A stretch of DNA of 64,000 nucleotides from an uncultured Victivallaceae bacterium (GTDB taxonomy: Bacteria > Verrucomicrobiota > Lentisphaeria > Victivallales > Victivallaceae), in assembly GCA_944389925.1 (NCBI GenBank), contig CALXOD010000051.1, positions 142,135 through 206,134 on the forward strand, given 5' to 3'. The position numbers and the translations under genes were made by a program. Every line of letters begins with the position of its first letter. The first letter of the stretch is position 1. The notes beneath the pieces were generated by a model, which saw only the letters and a list, made by a program, of their open reading frames with translations, was not told where the DNA came from and made no database searches. Shown piece after piece: positions 61,842 to 64,000 of this stretch.

Positions 61842-64000
61842 ATGTCCATGCCCAAAAGGTGTTTGACAAGCATAATGGCCATCTGTGCCGTTTCAGCCGG
61901 AGCGGTCACCTATCACCTTTCCCCCGACGGCAACGACGAACGCGGAGACGGCTCCGCAGCCAGACCGTGGCGAAGTCCCGCCAAAGTGAACGCTGTCCTC
62001 ACCCCCGGCGACGTCGCCCTCTTCCGCCCGGGAGTCTACGAAGGTGCGCTCCAGCCGCTCCATTCCGGTTCTGAAGCTCGCCCGATCATCTATCGCTCGG
62101 CCACTCCCGGTACTGCAAAAATCCTCGGAATCAGCAATGCCGCCATTCTGCTCCAAGAGAAAAAACACATTACCATCGACGGCTTTGAAATCGCCGTAAA
62201 ACCCGGCGTCCACTGGGCCAAAATCGACCGCTCCGAAGCTATCCGGGTTGCCAATGTCGTCTGCCGCAATGCCCAGAGCGTCTGGGCTCCGTTTCTGGTG
62301 ACGGCAACCCGGTTCAGCCGCTTTGAGAATCTGCTGCTGGATACCAATTTCCGCGATCCGTTGACGGTCAAGCCCAATTTCAACGACGGTGACGGTTTTA
62401 CGCTGGATAACATGATGGACAACCGCGACTGTCATTTCAACGTCTACGACCGGATCCGGACCACCCGCGCCGGGCATACGCCGTTCATGCTGTGGGAAGA
62501 CTGTTCGGACAACGTCATCCGGAACTGCATCTTCGATGGCCGCTGGGGGCGCAATTTCGAATTCTTCAACGCCAAACGGAACCTGATCGAAAACAACATC
62601 ATCACCAATGCGCTCTTCGGCTCCGGCAACGCCGATTCTTCGGCCAAGCTCTTCGTGCACGATTCGATTTTCCGGCGCAACGTGATTTTCCGCAACTCCG
62701 GCAATCCGCTGGCGGCGTACAGTTACCAGTACGAACAGATGGCCCCCTTCAGCATCCGCCGCAGCCGGATTTACTTCAACACCTGGAGCGGCAACTCGGG
62801 CAGCGCCTGGAGCTTCGCCGAGCTGGTCGGCCGGGAGAAAATCGTGCGGGACAATGTCTTTAAAAACAACATCTGGAGCGACAACAACCCCGACGGCAGC
62901 CCGATCGCCATCGAATTCAATGAAACGATCATCCAGGAGGAAAATCCCTTCCGCGCCAACATCATCCACGGCCGAAACATCGGCGACAAGGTCATCAGCC
63001 ACGGTTATCCCCCGAAATATTACACCCTCGCGGAGGCGGCCCGGGCGTTTCCCGAACTCTTCCGCGGCAATTTCGACATCGATCCCGGTTTCGTCAATCT
63101 GGCGACCGACAATTTCCGGCTGCGCCCGGGCAGTCCGGCGATCGACCGCGGCGAGGCATTGACCCGAACCACCGGGGCGGGGTCCGGACGGATCGTCGCA
63201 GTTGACGATGCCCGTTATTTCTACGACGGCTTCGGCATTCCCGGAGAAAAAGGGGACCTCATCCGGATCGGCGCCGCCGAAGCGCGGGTAGTCCAGTGCG
63301 ACCTGGCGAACAACCTCCTGACCATCGATCGCGACCTCCGGTGGCAGCAGGGAGAGTCCGTCAATCTGCCCTTTGCCGGGCGCGCCCCGGACCTCGGTGC
63401 CTACGAAAGCGGCCTTCCCGATTCGGGCCCGGTGATTCCCAGAGATCTGCAGCGAGAAGACGATCTGGAACGCGCCGAACGCACCGTCATCGACTGCGAT
63501 TTCGAACTGGAGCATCCGGAACGCTGGAACTATCTCTGGGCTTTCGTCCGGTACGGCAACGCGACCGGCATGCTTGATCTGGAGAATCCGGCGGCAGGGG
63601 GAAAAGGTTCGCTGCGCATCTTCGCCCGCGCCGAAGCCGCCGAAAAAGGCGCGCCGATGACCTGTATCATCAGTCCCTTCGGCTGGCTGATCGATCGATT
63701 CCCGGTGGTGCGTTTCTCCTACCGGATTCCGCCGGGGGTGCCGGTCGGGATCGCCGTCAATCTCCCGGTGGTCGACGGCCAGTCGTCGCTGATCTACCTC
63801 GGCGGGTCAAACGCCCTGGCCATCGGCAACCTGCCCAATGCCAAGGTGATCAAACTTATTGACGACGGGAAATGGCATCAGGCCAAGCTCGATGTCCGCA
63901 GCGTGCGGAAAATCGTGCCTGGTGCCCGGAGAATCATGCGATTCCGCTTCGCCACCGACAACAACGGCAAGCCGGGCGATCAGTATTGGATCGACAATTT
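61842..64000 (+). CDS. Secreted right-handed beta-helix protein, 3' end outside the window
   Basis: At least 719 codons open to the edge. GGAGGT seven bases upstream sets the ATG at 61842. A signal peptide is followed by TYHLSPDGNDERGDGSAARPW, the start typical of pectate-lyase-like and DUF1565-type beta-helix proteins, then helix rungs with repeated NNIITN, NVIFRN and NIWSDN patterns to about residue 440, and a C-terminal beta-sandwich from about 540 (TVIDCDFELEHPERWNYLW onward). A carbohydrate lyase or binding role is likely; no catalytic residue is assigned. The end and any further domain are outside. Confidence 0.82.
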   Translation, partial: MSMPKRCLTSIMAICAVSAGAVTYHLSPDGNDERGDGSAARPWRSPAKVNAVLTPGDVALFRPGVYEGALQPLHSGSEARPIIYRSATPGTAKILGISNAAILLQEKKHITIDGFEIAVKPGVHWAKIDRSEAIRVANVVCRNAQSVWAPFLVTATRFSRFENLLLDTNFRDPLTVKPNFNDGDGFTLDNMMDNRDCHFNVYDRIRTTRAGHTPFMLWEDCSDNVIRNCIFDGRWGRNFEFFNAKRNLIENNIITNALFGSGNADSSAKLFVHDSIFRRNVIFRNSGNPLAAYSYQYEQMAPFSIRRSRIYFNTWSGNSGSAWSFAELVGREKIVRDNVFKNNIWSDNNPDGSPIAIEFNETIIQEENPFRANIIHGRNIGDKVISHGYPPKYYTLAEAARAFPELFRGNFDIDPGFVNLATDNFRLRPGSPAIDRGEALTRTTGAGSGRIVAVDDARYFYDGFGIPGEKGDLIRIGAAEARVVQCDLANNLLTIDRDLRWQQGESVNLPFAGRAPDLGAYESGLPDSGPVIPRDLQREDDLERAERTVIDCDFELEHPERWNYLWAFVRYGNATGMLDLENPAAGGKGSLRIFARAEAAEKGAPMTCIISPFGWLIDRFPVVRFSYRIPPGVPVGIAVNLPVVDGQSSLIYLGGSNALAIGNLPNAKVIKLIDDGKWHQAKLDVRSVRKIVPGARRIMRFRFATDNNGKPGDQYWIDN

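Noticed and set aside
61893..63515. 540-codon minus-strand ORF opposite the beta-helix gene
   Set aside because: The plus-strand frame has a signal peptide, Shine-Dalgarno and beta-helix pattern; the minus one is a shadow.

Overview
The window looks like a chromosomal piece (GC-rich, roughly 55-60 percent by eye) of a Gram-negative member of the PVC superphylum, most likely a Lentisphaerota/Victivallales bacterium. The evidence is an LptE lipoprotein and KdsD (lipopolysaccharide outer membrane), a giant protein with a LEPR-XLL-like start, DUF4347 and CSLREA/Pmp-type beta-helix domains, GntR-LacI hybrid regulation, and carbohydrate genes (GH78 rhamnosidase, heparinase remnant, beta-helix protein). 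The phylum call is an inference from gene content; no rRNA gene is present.

Left part (1-10.6 kb, all minus strand): a ribosomal-protein run rplV-rpsC-rplP-rpmC-rpsQ-rplN-rplX-rplE-rpsN-rpsH-rplF-rplR-rpsE-rplO-secY, headed by an exported coiled-coil protein instead of rpsS/rplB and followed by cmk, a YbgC thioesterase, manA and argS. rpmD is missing between rpsE and rplO. At 10.8-13.3 kb a plus-strand EEP-fold hydrolase is coupled to a polytopic membrane protein. At 13.3-19.7 kb (minus) two paralogous secreted beta-propeller proteins flank a GntR/LacI-type regulator, behind a promoter with a tandem half-site at the predicted start.

Middle part (19.9-34.8 kb): hisE-hisG-kdsD, then a BamD-like TPR protein and LptE, then KtrB/KtrA potassium uptake and a HIT protein with a clear terminator. 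A decayed heparinase II/III C-terminus follows. A minus-strand sodium:solute symporter with a 46-residue accessory protein, a PHP-family protein, an EamA transporter with a small leader ORF, and a methionine synthase lacking the reactivation domain complete the region.

Right part (34.9-64 kb): a 13.9-kb gene for a 4632-residue surface/secreted protein (two DUF4347 copies, the first degenerate; three CSLREA-headed beta-helix modules; a long repeat region with no visible beta-barrel). Upstream of it on the same strand are a TolC-like lipoprotein, sdaA, argF and argD. Then come a polytopic membrane protein, a GH78 rhamnosidase, two identical tRNA-Asp genes, a small membrane protein, cstA and the start of a secreted beta-helix protein cut by the window edge.

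No CRISPR array, insertion sequence, prophage or integrase was found. Promoters picked by eye repeatedly show the -10 hexamer TATATT. The most unusual items are the giant DUF4347 protein with its neighbouring outer-membrane channel, and the regulated pair of double-propeller proteins.
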